NCBI GenBank assembly: GCA_016795465.1
Contig: JAEUHK010000122.1
Span: 1 to 44,256 of the forward strand
Direction of reading: 5' to 3'
Source: Verrucomicrobiaceae bacterium
GTDB taxonomy: Bacteria; Verrucomicrobiota; Verrucomicrobiia; Verrucomicrobiales; Verrucomicrobiaceae
Length of the DNA: 44,256 bases
Under the pieces are notes generated by a model. It ran no database searches and was not told the origin of the DNA. It saw only the letters and a program-made list of their open reading frames with translations. Numbering within the stretch: position 1 is the stretch's first letter; the number at the start of each line of letters is the position of its first letter. A program made the translations under genes and the position numbers. This document shows positions 1-7,171 of the stretch, piece by piece.

Positions 1-160
1 CGTGGAGAGCTTATCCACCACCGCAGCTTTCGCCGCGGCGAAGTTGTTCACAACCGGCGGCGGCTGGCGTTTTGAACGTGACGCCTTTCCCGCCGCTTGA
101 TAAACAACTTCGGAACGGGTAACAGCGTGAACAACATACATGGAGGTTTTCAAACACTGC
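1..160. other. Non-coding left edge with DnaA-box-like words
   Basis: No convincing gene is visible here. The stretch lies beyond the stop of the minus-strand mlaD gene. It holds TTATCCACC (11-19) and TTGTTCACA (44-52), each one base from the DnaA-box consensus TTATNCACA. The word GTTGTTCAC (43-51) recurs inverted as GTGAACAAC (127-135). It could be a promoter region for a gene beyond the left edge. An origin cannot be claimed from two near-matches. Confidence 0.3.
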
Positions 161-1216
161 CTAGTTTCCGAAGAGTGACTTCCGCTTCGCGGGTTCGGGC
201 TGCGGGGCGGGCTGCTGCTTGGCACGCTCCTTGTCGGCGGTGTTTTTATACCAGACGAAGCCGTTCACCTTGGCGTTGTAGATGAGGTCGCGGAAGTCGG
301 CCTTCATCTGCGGGTCGTTGATGAGGGCGCCGAGGAGGCCTTTGCCGTTGGTGATGTTTTTGGCTGCCACGGAGAAGCTGTCGGCGGCTTCTTTGATGGA
401 CTTCATGGCGTCGTCCGCGGTGGACATGGCCTTGTCCACCTTGGCGATGGGGGCGTCGAGCTTGTCGATGAGCGGGGAGATCTTCTTCGAGCTGTCCTCG
501 ATGGCCTTGGAGGCGTTCTTGAAGCTGGTGGCGGCCTCTTTGAGCTCGGCGATGGCCTCCTTGAGGTTCTTGGCATTTTCCTCGTTGAGCAGCTTTTCGT
601 CCACGCGGGTGAGCGTGGAGTCGAGCTTCACCATGCCGTTCTTGAACTTGTCGATGGTCTCCTTCGAGAGCGCATCCTTGTTCACCTTCGTCATGGCCTC
701 CTTGATCTCGTTGAGGGCTGGCTTGAGGTCGTCCTCCAGCACCGAGCTGACCTGCTTGCCGATGCGCTCGGCGGCGCTTTGCAGGTCGCTGAGGCCACTG
801 GCCTCCTGGCCTTTGATGACATCGGTCTGCGTCTCGGTGATGAATTCCTCGGTGATGTGCTTTGGCGGCTCGATGTCCACAAAGGCATCGCCCATGAGGC
901 CGGCGGTGGTGATGGTGAAGGTGGAGCCGGAGGGGATCTTCTCTCCCTGGAAGATCTCGAGGTCGATGATGACGCCGGTGTAGGTCTCGTTGTGACGCGG
1001 TTTGTTCTTCACCTTGCCGATGCGCTTGCCGGCGAGCACGACGGGCGAGGCTTCTTTGAGGCCGGAGGCGTTCGGGAAGCTCACGCTGAGGAAGTAGCTG
1101 CCTTTGAAAAGATCGCGCACGCTGCCGAATTGCAGCACGAGGAGGCTGAGCATGACGAGCCCGACGGTGAGGAACAGCCCGACGAGCAGCTCGGTTTTTT
1201 TGTCGCGTTCTTCCAT
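161..1216 (-). CDS. mlaD: MlaD-family (MCE domain) lipid-transport protein
   Basis: This is probably the periplasmic substrate-binding subunit of an Mla-type phospholipid ABC transporter. A single N-terminal membrane anchor (about residues 9-31) is followed by an MCE domain (about 40-118, with the typical ASGL..GSPV-like start and the AGLMGDAFVDI strand). A long helical, Lys/Glu/Ala-rich segment (about 140-300) is likely coiled coil, as in longer MCE proteins that form tubes or needles. The tail is Pro/Gln-rich. At 351 residues it is about twice the length of E. coli MlaD (183). The gene is last in the order permease-ATPase-MCE, 40 bases after the ATPase gene. The ATG at 1216 has no clear Shine-Dalgarno sequence. 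Family assignment is firm. The lipid substrate and direction are not visible. Confidence 0.9.
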   Translation of the reverse strand: MEERDKKTELLVGLFLTVGLVMLSLLVLQFGSVRDLFKGSYFLSVSFPNASGLKEASPVVLAGKRIGKVKNKPRHNETYTGVIIDLEIFQGEKIPSGSTFTITTAGLMGDAFVDIEPPKHITEEFITETQTDVIKGQEASGLSDLQSAAERIGKQVSSVLEDDLKPALNEIKEAMTKVNKDALSKETIDKFKNGMVKLDSTLTRVDEKLLNEENAKNLKEAIAELKEAATSFKNASKAIEDSSKKISPLIDKLDAPIAKVDKAMSTADDAMKSIKEAADSFSVAAKNITNGKGLLGALINDPQMKADFRDLIYNAKVNGFVWYKNTADKERAKQQPAPQPEPAKRKSLFGN

Positions 1217-1223
1217 GGTGATT

Positions 1224-1265
1224 GGGGATGAGGGATGGGGGATCAGAGATGAGAGATCAGAAATC
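1224..1265. repeat. Heptad tandem repeat (6 x 7 bases)
   Basis: Six consecutive 7-base units follow the pattern RGRGATS: ggggatg, agggatg, ggggatc, agagatg, agagatc, agaaatc. They fill the mlaF-mlaD gap and run over the mlaF stop codon (1257-1259). The 7-base phase matches the GAATGAC-type arrays elsewhere in this window, but the unit sequence differs. Confidence 0.7.
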
Positions 1266-2018
1266 GACTTCGGCGCGGCCGTTGATGAAGTCTTGGACGA
1301 CCGGGTTTTCGCTGGCGCGGAGTTCCTCTTTCGTGCCGAGGAACAGGAGGAGCCCGTCTTTGAGCATCGCGATGCGGTCGGCGATCTTGAAGAGGCTCTT
1401 CATGTCGTGTGTGACGACGAGCGAGGTGATGCCGTGACGCTCCTGGAGACGCAAGATGACCGTGTCGATCACATCGGAGACGACGGGGTCGAGCGAGGAG
1501 GTTGGCTCGTCATAAAGGATGCACTGGGCGCGGGTGACGATGGCGCGGGCGATGCCGGCGCGTTTGCGCATGCCGCCGGAGAGGTTCACGGGCAGCTTGT
1601 CGCCATGTTTGTCGAGGCCGACGACCTCCAGCGCCTCCCGCACACGGTCTTTGATCTCCTTTTTGTCCCGCACGCCTGCCTCAAGGAGAGGGAAGGCCAC
1701 GTTTCGCTCGACGGTGAGGCTGTCGAAGAGCGCGGCGTTTTGGAAGAGCATGCTCACTCGCTGGCGCACAGGAGCCAGCTCACGCTCGCGGAGGCCGTTC
1801 ACCTGGATGCCGTCCACCTGCACGGTGCCGGCGTCCGGCTGCATGAGGCCGATGACATGCTTCATCGTCACCGTCTTCCCCTCGCCGCTGGGGCCGATGA
1901 TGCAGAGCGTCTCACCGCGCCAGACATCGAGATCGATGCCGCGCAGGATCTCCTGCCAGCCGATGCGCTTGTGCAGGCCACGGATGCGGATGAAGGGTTC
2001 TTGGGTGCGGTCGATCAT
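1257..2018 (-). CDS. mlaF: MlaF-type ABC transporter ATP-binding protein
   Basis: This is the cytoplasmic ATPase energising the Mla-type lipid transporter formed with the flanking permease and MCE genes. The 253-residue protein has a Walker A motif GPSGEGKT (42-49), the signature LSGGMRKRAGIARAI, Walker B followed by DEPTSSLDP, and a switch-loop VVTHDM. The LSGGM variant and the MKHVIGL stretch after Walker A are typical of MlaF/Ttg2A rather than of metal or amino-acid importers. The ATG at 2018 lies 16 bases after the permease stop, so co-transcription is likely. Confidence 0.93.
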   Translation of the reverse strand: MIDRTQEPFIRIRGLHKRIGWQEILRGIDLDVWRGETLCIIGPSGEGKTVTMKHVIGLMQPDAGTVQVDGIQVNGLRERELAPVRQRVSMLFQNAALFDSLTVERNVAFPLLEAGVRDKKEIKDRVREALEVVGLDKHGDKLPVNLSGGMRKRAGIARAIVTRAQCILYDEPTSSLDPVVSDVIDTVILRLQERHGITSLVVTHDMKSLFKIADRIAMLKDGLLLFLGTKEELRASENPVVQDFINGRAEVDF

Positions 2019-2033
2019 GCGGAATGGAGGCGG

Positions 2034-2882
2034 CTAGACGTCGTTGCCGAGCGGCCAGATGTAGTTCAGCAGGATGGAGAGGAAGAAATTCGCGATGAGC
2101 ATCACCAGCGAGCTGATGACGACCGCCCGCGTGGTGCCGATGCCGACGCCGACCGCGCCGTTTTCCGCCCGCAGGCCCTGGTGGCAGGCCACGAGGGTGA
2201 TGATGATGCCAAAGACGAAGCCCTTGATCATGCCGATGACGATGTCCCACTCGTTCGTGTGGTCGATCATGTGGCTGAGATACCACGGGGCCGGGATGCC
2301 GTAGCCATAGACGGCCACCGCGTAGGAGGCCAGCAGGCCGAAGGAGATCGACTCCGCCACCAGCATGGGCATGGAGATCATCATGGCGATGAACCGCGGC
2401 AGCACGAGGTAGTCCACCGGATGCACGCCCATGACGCGGAGGGCGTCCACCTGCTCGGTGACCTTCATGGTGCCGATGTCCGCCGCCATCGAGGCTCCCA
2501 CGCGGCCGCCCACCATGAGGCCGGCCAGCACGGGGCCCAGCTCCCGGCACAGCGCCACGGAGACGATGGCTCCCACGCTGCTCTCCACGCCGAAGTCCTT
2601 AAACTTCGCGTAGGTCTGGAAGGTGAAAACGGCCCCGGTGAAGGCCCCGGTCACGATCACCACCGCCTGCGACCCATAGCCGATGGACACAATCTGGTGC
2701 GCCACGAGGTTCAGCCGCCACACGCGGTTGGCGAACGCGGTCATCAGATCGCGCACCAGAAAGGCGATCTGGCCCATGTAGGAGATGAAATGCAGGAAAG
2801 CCCTGCCGGGGATTCGGACGACTTCAGTCACGCCGCCCATGATGGCAGGTCCCGGCCGGAAGGCAAACAACGGCTTGGTCAC
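2034..2882 (-). CDS. mlaE: MlaE-type ABC transporter permease
   Basis: This is the inner-membrane permease of the Mla/MCE lipid transporter. It is 282 residues with about five or six hydrophobic segments. The conserved MlaE core is present, including ELGPVLAGLMVGGRVGASMAADIGTMKVTEQVDALRVMGV in pieces from about residue 115, and VGVGTTRAVV near the C-terminus. The chosen GTG start at 2882 directly abuts the stop of the upstream PBP1C gene, with an AGGAG just before that stop. An ATG at 2840 is an alternative. The abutting genes suggest translational coupling of peptidoglycan synthesis and lipid transport genes. Confidence 0.92.
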   Translation of the reverse strand: MTKPLFAFRPGPAIMGGVTEVVRIPGRAFLHFISYMGQIAFLVRDLMTAFANRVWRLNLVAHQIVSIGYGSQAVVIVTGAFTGAVFTFQTYAKFKDFGVESSVGAIVSVALCRELGPVLAGLMVGGRVGASMAADIGTMKVTEQVDALRVMGVHPVDYLVLPRFIAMMISMPMLVAESISFGLLASYAVAVYGYGIPAPWYLSHMIDHTNEWDIVIGMIKGFVFGIIITLVACHQGLRAENGAVGVGIGTTRAVVISSLVMLIANFFLSILLNYIWPLGNDV

Positions 2883-5117
2883 TCACTCCTCGTGCACAAT
2901 CACAAACGTGCGCTGCTTCTGGCCGGTGGCGGGGTCTTCGAGTTCGATTTCGTGCCGGCCGGGTTTGAGGTGGGCGATGGGGTGAGTGCCTTCCATGCGA
3001 ATTTCGAGAGTGGTTGAGGTCCAGCGAGGGTCGCGGGTGCCTTCGGCTTGCAGGAGGAGGCGGGAGCCGCCGCCGGGAATGTCGGGATCGAGGCGGATGA
3101 CGGTGCCGGGAATGGGATTCGTGATGCGGAGTTGCGGGCGTGTTTCTTCGGTGGCGACGGTGACGAGGTCGCCGAGCCAGTTTTCACGCGAGGCGATCCA
3201 GGTGGCATACTCGCGGGGCAGGATGACGCGGCCGCGGTTGTCGTAATCGGCTTCGCTGGCGGGTGGTGGGAGCTTGCCTTCGATGAAGAGTTCTTCGCGG
3301 CTAAGGCGGCTGGGTGGCGTTTGCGGGGTGAGGCGATGACCGGTGCGGGGGTCGATGCGGGCTCGCACGAGGCCGGTGGGTGGCGCGGGCCATTTGGCGT
3401 CGCGGTGTTCGTGGAGGTGGAGCATGACATCGCGGAAGATGGGGCCGGCACCGGTGACGCCGGAGACGTCCTGCATAGGCGTGTTGTCGAAATTGCCGAC
3501 CCACACGCCGACGGTGAACTCGGCGGTGAAGCCGAGCGTCCAGTTATCGCGAAAGGAGGTGCTCGTGCCGGTTTTGGCGGCGCATCGGAAGGGCAGGCGC
3601 AGCGGCGAGTGCGCACCGAAGGCCATTTCACGCGCCTGATTGTCGCTGAGGATGTCGGCGATGAGGTAGCATTCTTTTTCGGGAAGGATGCGGCGCTCGT
3701 CGGAGGCGGTGTTTTGCAGTCGCCAGGGTTTGTGAAGGCCGAGGCGGGCGAGCGTGGCGTAGGCGTTCGTGAGTTCGAGCAGACGCACGGGGGCGTTCCC
3801 GATGGTCAAACCGAGGCCGTAGTGCTCGACGGGCTCGGTGAGCGTGCTGAGGCCGAGTTCTTGAAGCTTCGTGAGCAAGGTCTCCGCGCCGCCGATGCTG
3901 TCGAGCACGCGGACGGCGGAGATGTTGAGCGAGTTGCCCAATGCGGCGCGGTAGGTCATCGGCCCGAAGCTGCGCAGGGCGTAGTTTTCCGGTTTGTAAG
4001 TGCCGGTGGCGGTGCGGAACTCGATGGGCAGATCGGCGACGATGCTGCCGGGCGAGGCTCCACGCTCGAAAGCGAGCAGATAAGTAAACGGCTTCAACGC
4101 GGAGCCGGGCGAGTGCGGCACCCAGGCTCCATTGATCTGCCCGCCATCCTTCGCGAAGAAATCGCGTGAGCCGGCGAGTGCCAAAACATCGCCGCTGGCA
4201 TTGTCGAGCACGACGACGGCCGCGTGACCGACGTTTTTGGCTCGCAGCGAGGCGATGCGTTGCGCGATGATGGTTTCGACCTGCTGCTGCAACAACGCGT
4301 CGATGGTCGTGTGAGTCGATTCGGAGCCTTTGACGGCCTCGACGACATGCGGAGCCGCAAAACCGCCGCTGAAGCGTTGAATGACGATTTCTTGTGAAAG
4401 CGCGGTTTGAAGCTGCTCGGCGCTCAACCACCCCTGCGCATGCATTTTCTCCAAAATGGCCCGCTGGCGCGGCAGGATGCTTTTCACCTCACGAAAGGGA
4501 TTCCAGCGTGTGGGGCTCTGCGGCAGCGCGGCAAGCAAGGCGCACTCGGCAGGTGTGAGATCGCCGAGCGGCTTGTGAAAGTAACCGGACGCGGCGGTGG
4601 TGATGCCGGTCATGTTGTTGCCGAAGGAAATGCGGCTCAAATAGGCGGCGAGCACGTCCTCGCGGCTCCAGCTCATCGCGAGGCGGCGTGCTTGCAGCGC
4701 TTCGGTAAGCTTCACGCCAAACGTGCGGCGACCGCTGCGCGGCGTGGCGTTTTTGATGAGCTGCTGATGAATGGTGGACGCGCCTGAGACGATCTTGCCG
4801 CTGCGGGCATTGTCCCACGCGGCGCGGGCGATGGCGAGGACGTCGATGCCGCCGTGCGAGAAGAAGCGTTTGTCCTCCGCGGCGAGCATCGCGTGCCGCA
4901 TGACCTCGGGGATCTCGTCAAAACGCACCGGCGCGGCTTTCCGCGTGCCGTTTTCATTCAGCAGGTGCCGCAGCGGGGTGCCATCGCGTGCGAGAAACAC
5001 GGGCGAGGCCGCTGGCGGCGTGAGATCAGGCAGCTCGACGAGCCACGGAAGGCCCCACCATCCTGCGGCGAGCAGCGCGGCAGGAATGGCGAGGCGTTTG
5101 ATCCAGCGGCGAGACAC
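2883..5117 (-). CDS. pbpC: Penicillin-binding protein 1C (bifunctional class A PBP)
   Basis: This is a peptidoglycan glycosyltransferase/transpeptidase anchored in the inner membrane by an N-terminal helix (about residues 9-27). The GT51 domain shows the catalytic E81-D82 in the AAEDKRFFSHGGID motif. The transpeptidase shows S339-A-L-K342, S396-L-N398 and K515-T-G517. The C-terminal roughly 90 residues, after the transpeptidase, resemble the BiPBP_C domain typical of PBP1C. Total length of 744 residues is normal for the family. The gene starts 6 bases after the DUF1080 gene ends and its stop abuts mlaE, so it sits in a minus-strand run with both. Confidence 0.94.
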   Translation of the reverse strand: MSRRWIKRLAIPAALLAAGWWGLPWLVELPDLTPPAASPVFLARDGTPLRHLLNENGTRKAAPVRFDEIPEVMRHAMLAAEDKRFFSHGGIDVLAIARAAWDNARSGKIVSGASTIHQQLIKNATPRSGRRTFGVKLTEALQARRLAMSWSREDVLAAYLSRISFGNNMTGITTAASGYFHKPLGDLTPAECALLAALPQSPTRWNPFREVKSILPRQRAILEKMHAQGWLSAEQLQTALSQEIVIQRFSGGFAAPHVVEAVKGSESTHTTIDALLQQQVETIIAQRIASLRAKNVGHAAVVVLDNASGDVLALAGSRDFFAKDGGQINGAWVPHSPGSALKPFTYLLAFERGASPGSIVADLPIEFRTATGTYKPENYALRSFGPMTYRAALGNSLNISAVRVLDSIGGAETLLTKLQELGLSTLTEPVEHYGLGLTIGNAPVRLLELTNAYATLARLGLHKPWRLQNTASDERRILPEKECYLIADILSDNQAREMAFGAHSPLRLPFRCAAKTGTSTSFRDNWTLGFTAEFTVGVWVGNFDNTPMQDVSGVTGAGPIFRDVMLHLHEHRDAKWPAPPTGLVRARIDPRTGHRLTPQTPPSRLSREELFIEGKLPPPASEADYDNRGRVILPREYATWIASRENWLGDLVTVATEETRPQLRITNPIPGTVIRLDPDIPGGGSRLLLQAEGTRDPRWTSTTLEIRMEGTHPIAHLKPGRHEIELEDPATGQKQRTFVIVHEE

Positions 5118-5123
5118 GAGAGG

Positions 5124-6083
5124 TTACTTCACGACGGGGCGAAGCAGCATGTTGCGGTAGTCCACGTTGGTGTGGTCGCCTTGAAGATAGATGGGGCCGG
5201 GCTTGAACTCATCGCTGGTGATCGCACCGCCGGTGCAGCCGAGCACGGGCTGGTTGTCGATGATGGTCTTGCCATTGAGGATGACGGTGAGGTGGCGGTC
5301 CACGAGGGTGATGTCGAGCGTCTGCCATTCGCCGACGGGCTTCTCCGCGTTCACGCTCGGCGTGATGCGGCTGTAGAGAGCCCCCATGTGGTGGGAGTCG
5401 AGCGGCTTGCCAAAGCTCTCCATGATCTGCACCTCGTAAATGCCGCGGAGGTAGATGCCGCTGTTGCTGCCTTCCTGTGTGCGGACTTCCGTCTTGAGGT
5501 TGAAGTCCTCAAACTCGGCGTCGGTGCGCAGGTTGCCGAAGTGCTTACCCTTTTCCTTGGTGACGCGGTTTTGCAGGATGCCATCGACCACGCTCCAGCC
5601 GTTGTCGGCACCTTCTTTGAGCAAGCGCCAGCCGGTGAGGTCCTTGCCATTGAGAAGCTGGATCTGCTCGCCGAACTTCACTTTGGAGAGATTGGGCTTC
5701 GCGGGAATGTCGGCGATGCGTTTGCCGGTGAACGCAGCAGGCTCGCCCATCTGCTTGCCAGCGGGGTTGTGCTTCACGGTGGTGAGCTTCAGCACATCGC
5801 CCTCGGCGATGGCGGTGATCGTCTCGGTGGTGACCTTGCCTTCCTTGTTCTTTTGCTCGCGGGTGACGATCAACTTATCGCCATCGAGCTTCGTGCCTGC
5901 GGTGGGCACCACGCTGCCGCCGCCCCACAGGACGCTGGAGCTGAGCTTGCCGTCTTTCTCTTCCACGCCGAGCCAGCCGGCACCGCCGCCCGGGATCGTG
6001 AGGGCCCAGCGGCCGAGGTAGGGATTCGCGGCGCTGGCAGAGACGCTGAGCGCGAGGAGGAGAGAGAGGACGGTGTGTTTCAT
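5124..6083 (-). CDS. Secreted DUF1080 (3-keto-disaccharide hydrolase-like) protein
   Basis: The exported protein has 319 residues. The start is set at the ATG at 6083 because it gives a clean signal peptide (MKHTVLSLLLALSVSASA). The open frame further upstream is not needed. After a roughly 110-residue N-terminal beta-rich domain comes the DUF1080 concanavalin-like domain, starting near LLNGKDLTGWRLL and including SNSGIYLRGIYEVQIMES and EWQTLDITLVDRHLTVILNG. DUF1080 proteins are abundant in Planctomycetes and Verrucomicrobia, and some members hydrolyse 3-keto-glycosides. Activity for this one is inferred only. It is 6 bases upstream of pbpC. Confidence 0.88.
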   Translation of the reverse strand: MKHTVLSLLLALSVSASAANPYLGRWALTIPGGGAGWLGVEEKDGKLSSSVLWGGGSVVPTAGTKLDGDKLIVTREQKNKEGKVTTETITAIAEGDVLKLTTVKHNPAGKQMGEPAAFTGKRIADIPAKPNLSKVKFGEQIQLLNGKDLTGWRLLKEGADNGWSVVDGILQNRVTKEKGKHFGNLRTDAEFEDFNLKTEVRTQEGSNSGIYLRGIYEVQIMESFGKPLDSHHMGALYSRITPSVNAEKPVGEWQTLDITLVDRHLTVILNGKTIIDNQPVLGCTGGAITSDEFKPGPIYLQGDHTNVDYRNMLLRPVVK

Positions 6084-6127
6084 GGTGGAATACGGGGCGG
6101 AGAAAACGCGGGTGGCGTGGAGGTCCT

Positions 6128-7060
6128 TCAAGAGACTGCGGCCGGTGCGTCGCTGACGATGGCACCGGCCCGGCGCTGGATCAATGAAGCCGCCCAAGCA
6201 ACACCAAACAACAGCGTGCCAGCCACCACGACCGCTGCGGCCATCGGGCAGCCGAGAACGAGCGAGAGATGCAGACCGCCGATGGCGCTGAGAGCCGCGT
6301 GCAGCACGCTCAGCACGAGGCAGACGGGCAAACGCGTGCTCAAAAGCTGCGCCGTGGCCCCCGGCAGGATCAGCATGGCGATCACGAGGATCGCGCCGAC
6401 ACTTTCAAAGGCCGCGACGATCACAATCGACAGCGCCGCCATGAGCGCGAGATGCATTTTCCCCGGCGCGAAGCCCTGCGAACCGGCGAGGAGGGCATCG
6501 AAGGAGGTGATGAGCAGCTCCTTGTAAAACAGCACGATCAAAAAGGCCACAATGATCGCCACGCCGCCCATCACGAGCACCGGCGCGGGCATGCCGAGCG
6601 AATACTCGGCAAGCGCGAGATTGCTCAGCTCGCCATACAGCACGCATTCAGCATCGAGGTGGACTTTGGAGGCGAAGACATTGATCAGCACCACGCCAAG
6701 CGCGAAGAGCGAGCAGAACGTGATGCCAATCGCTGCGTCCGCCTTGATGCGGCTGCGCGTGTGCAGGAACTCGATCAAAAAAGTCGTCAGCAAGCCCGCA
6801 CCGAGCGCTCCGGCGAGCATCGCAGGCAGCGTGAGCTTCCCCGAAATCAAAAACGCCACCGCCAGACCCGGCAGCACGCTGTGGCTGATCGCATCCCCCA
6901 CCAAAGCCATGCGGCGAAGGATGAGGTAGTTGCCCACGAGGCCGCAAGCCGCCGTGACGAGGAAAGCCATGAGCGTCATCCAGCCGTAAGTCGGCAGATC
7001 CGTCGTCCATGGAGCGACGAAGAAGCGATGGGCGTCGAAAGGTGGAAGAAGGCCGGTCAT
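6128..7060 (-). CDS. troD: Metal ABC transporter permease (TroD/ZnuB/MntB family)
   Basis: This is an inner-membrane permease for divalent metal uptake, 310 residues with about eight or nine hydrophobic segments. The ABC-3 family hallmarks are visible: NYLILRRMALVGDAISHSVLPGLAVAF and AAIGITFCSLFALGV. The ATG at 7060 was chosen because the frame upstream of it only reads through a repeat. It is the second permease of the locus, after the permease-regulator fusion, matching the two-permease TroC/TroD arrangement of Treponema. The gap between the two permease genes is filled by a heptad-repeat hairpin, which could uncouple their expression. Metal specificity (Mn, Zn or Fe) cannot be read from the permease. 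The tro name is by homology and gene order. Confidence 0.9.
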   Translation of the reverse strand: MTGLLPPFDAHRFFVAPWTTDLPTYGWMTLMAFLVTAACGLVGNYLILRRMALVGDAISHSVLPGLAVAFLISGKLTLPAMLAGALGAGLLTTFLIEFLHTRSRIKADAAIGITFCSLFALGVVLINVFASKVHLDAECVLYGELSNLALAEYSLGMPAPVLVMGGVAIIVAFLIVLFYKELLITSFDALLAGSQGFAPGKMHLALMAALSIVIVAAFESVGAILVIAMLILPGATAQLLSTRLPVCLVLSVLHAALSAIGGLHLSLVLGCPMAAAVVVAGTLLFGVAWAASLIQRRAGAIVSDAPAAVS

Positions 7061-7171
7061 GGAATGACGAATGACGAGTTTCCGAATGACGAATGAATGA
7101 CGAAACCCCAATGACGAAGCGGCTTCGCCATTCGGACTTCATTCGTCATTCGGTATTCGTCATTCTTCATT
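7061..7171. repeat. GAATGAC-type heptad repeat forming a large inverted repeat
   Basis: Most of the troC-troD gap is made of GAATGAC/GAATGAA units, followed by their complements. A perfect 16-base inverted pair lies at 7082-7097 and 7138-7153. A smaller hairpin lies inside (CGAAGC at 7115-7120, GCTTCG at 7122-7127). Transcribed, it would form a long stem between the two permease genes. Related units occur at 24106-24140, 33122-33149 and 43228-43316. Confidence 0.8.

Noticed and set aside
1104..3017. A 637-codon open frame on the plus strand opposite mlaF/mlaE/pbpC
   Set aside because: The translation is a His/Asp/Glu/Arg-rich low-complexity chain typical of the antisense frame of GC-rich genes. 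The minus-strand genes carry clear family motifs.
4854..6527. A 557-codon plus-strand open frame opposite pbpC, the DUF1080 gene and troD
   Set aside because: It spans three well-supported genes antisense and has no recognisable domain.
7061..7171. A CRISPR array in the repeated GAATGAC sequence
   Set aside because: Units are 7 bases with no spacers and appear as inverted arrays, and there are no cas genes.
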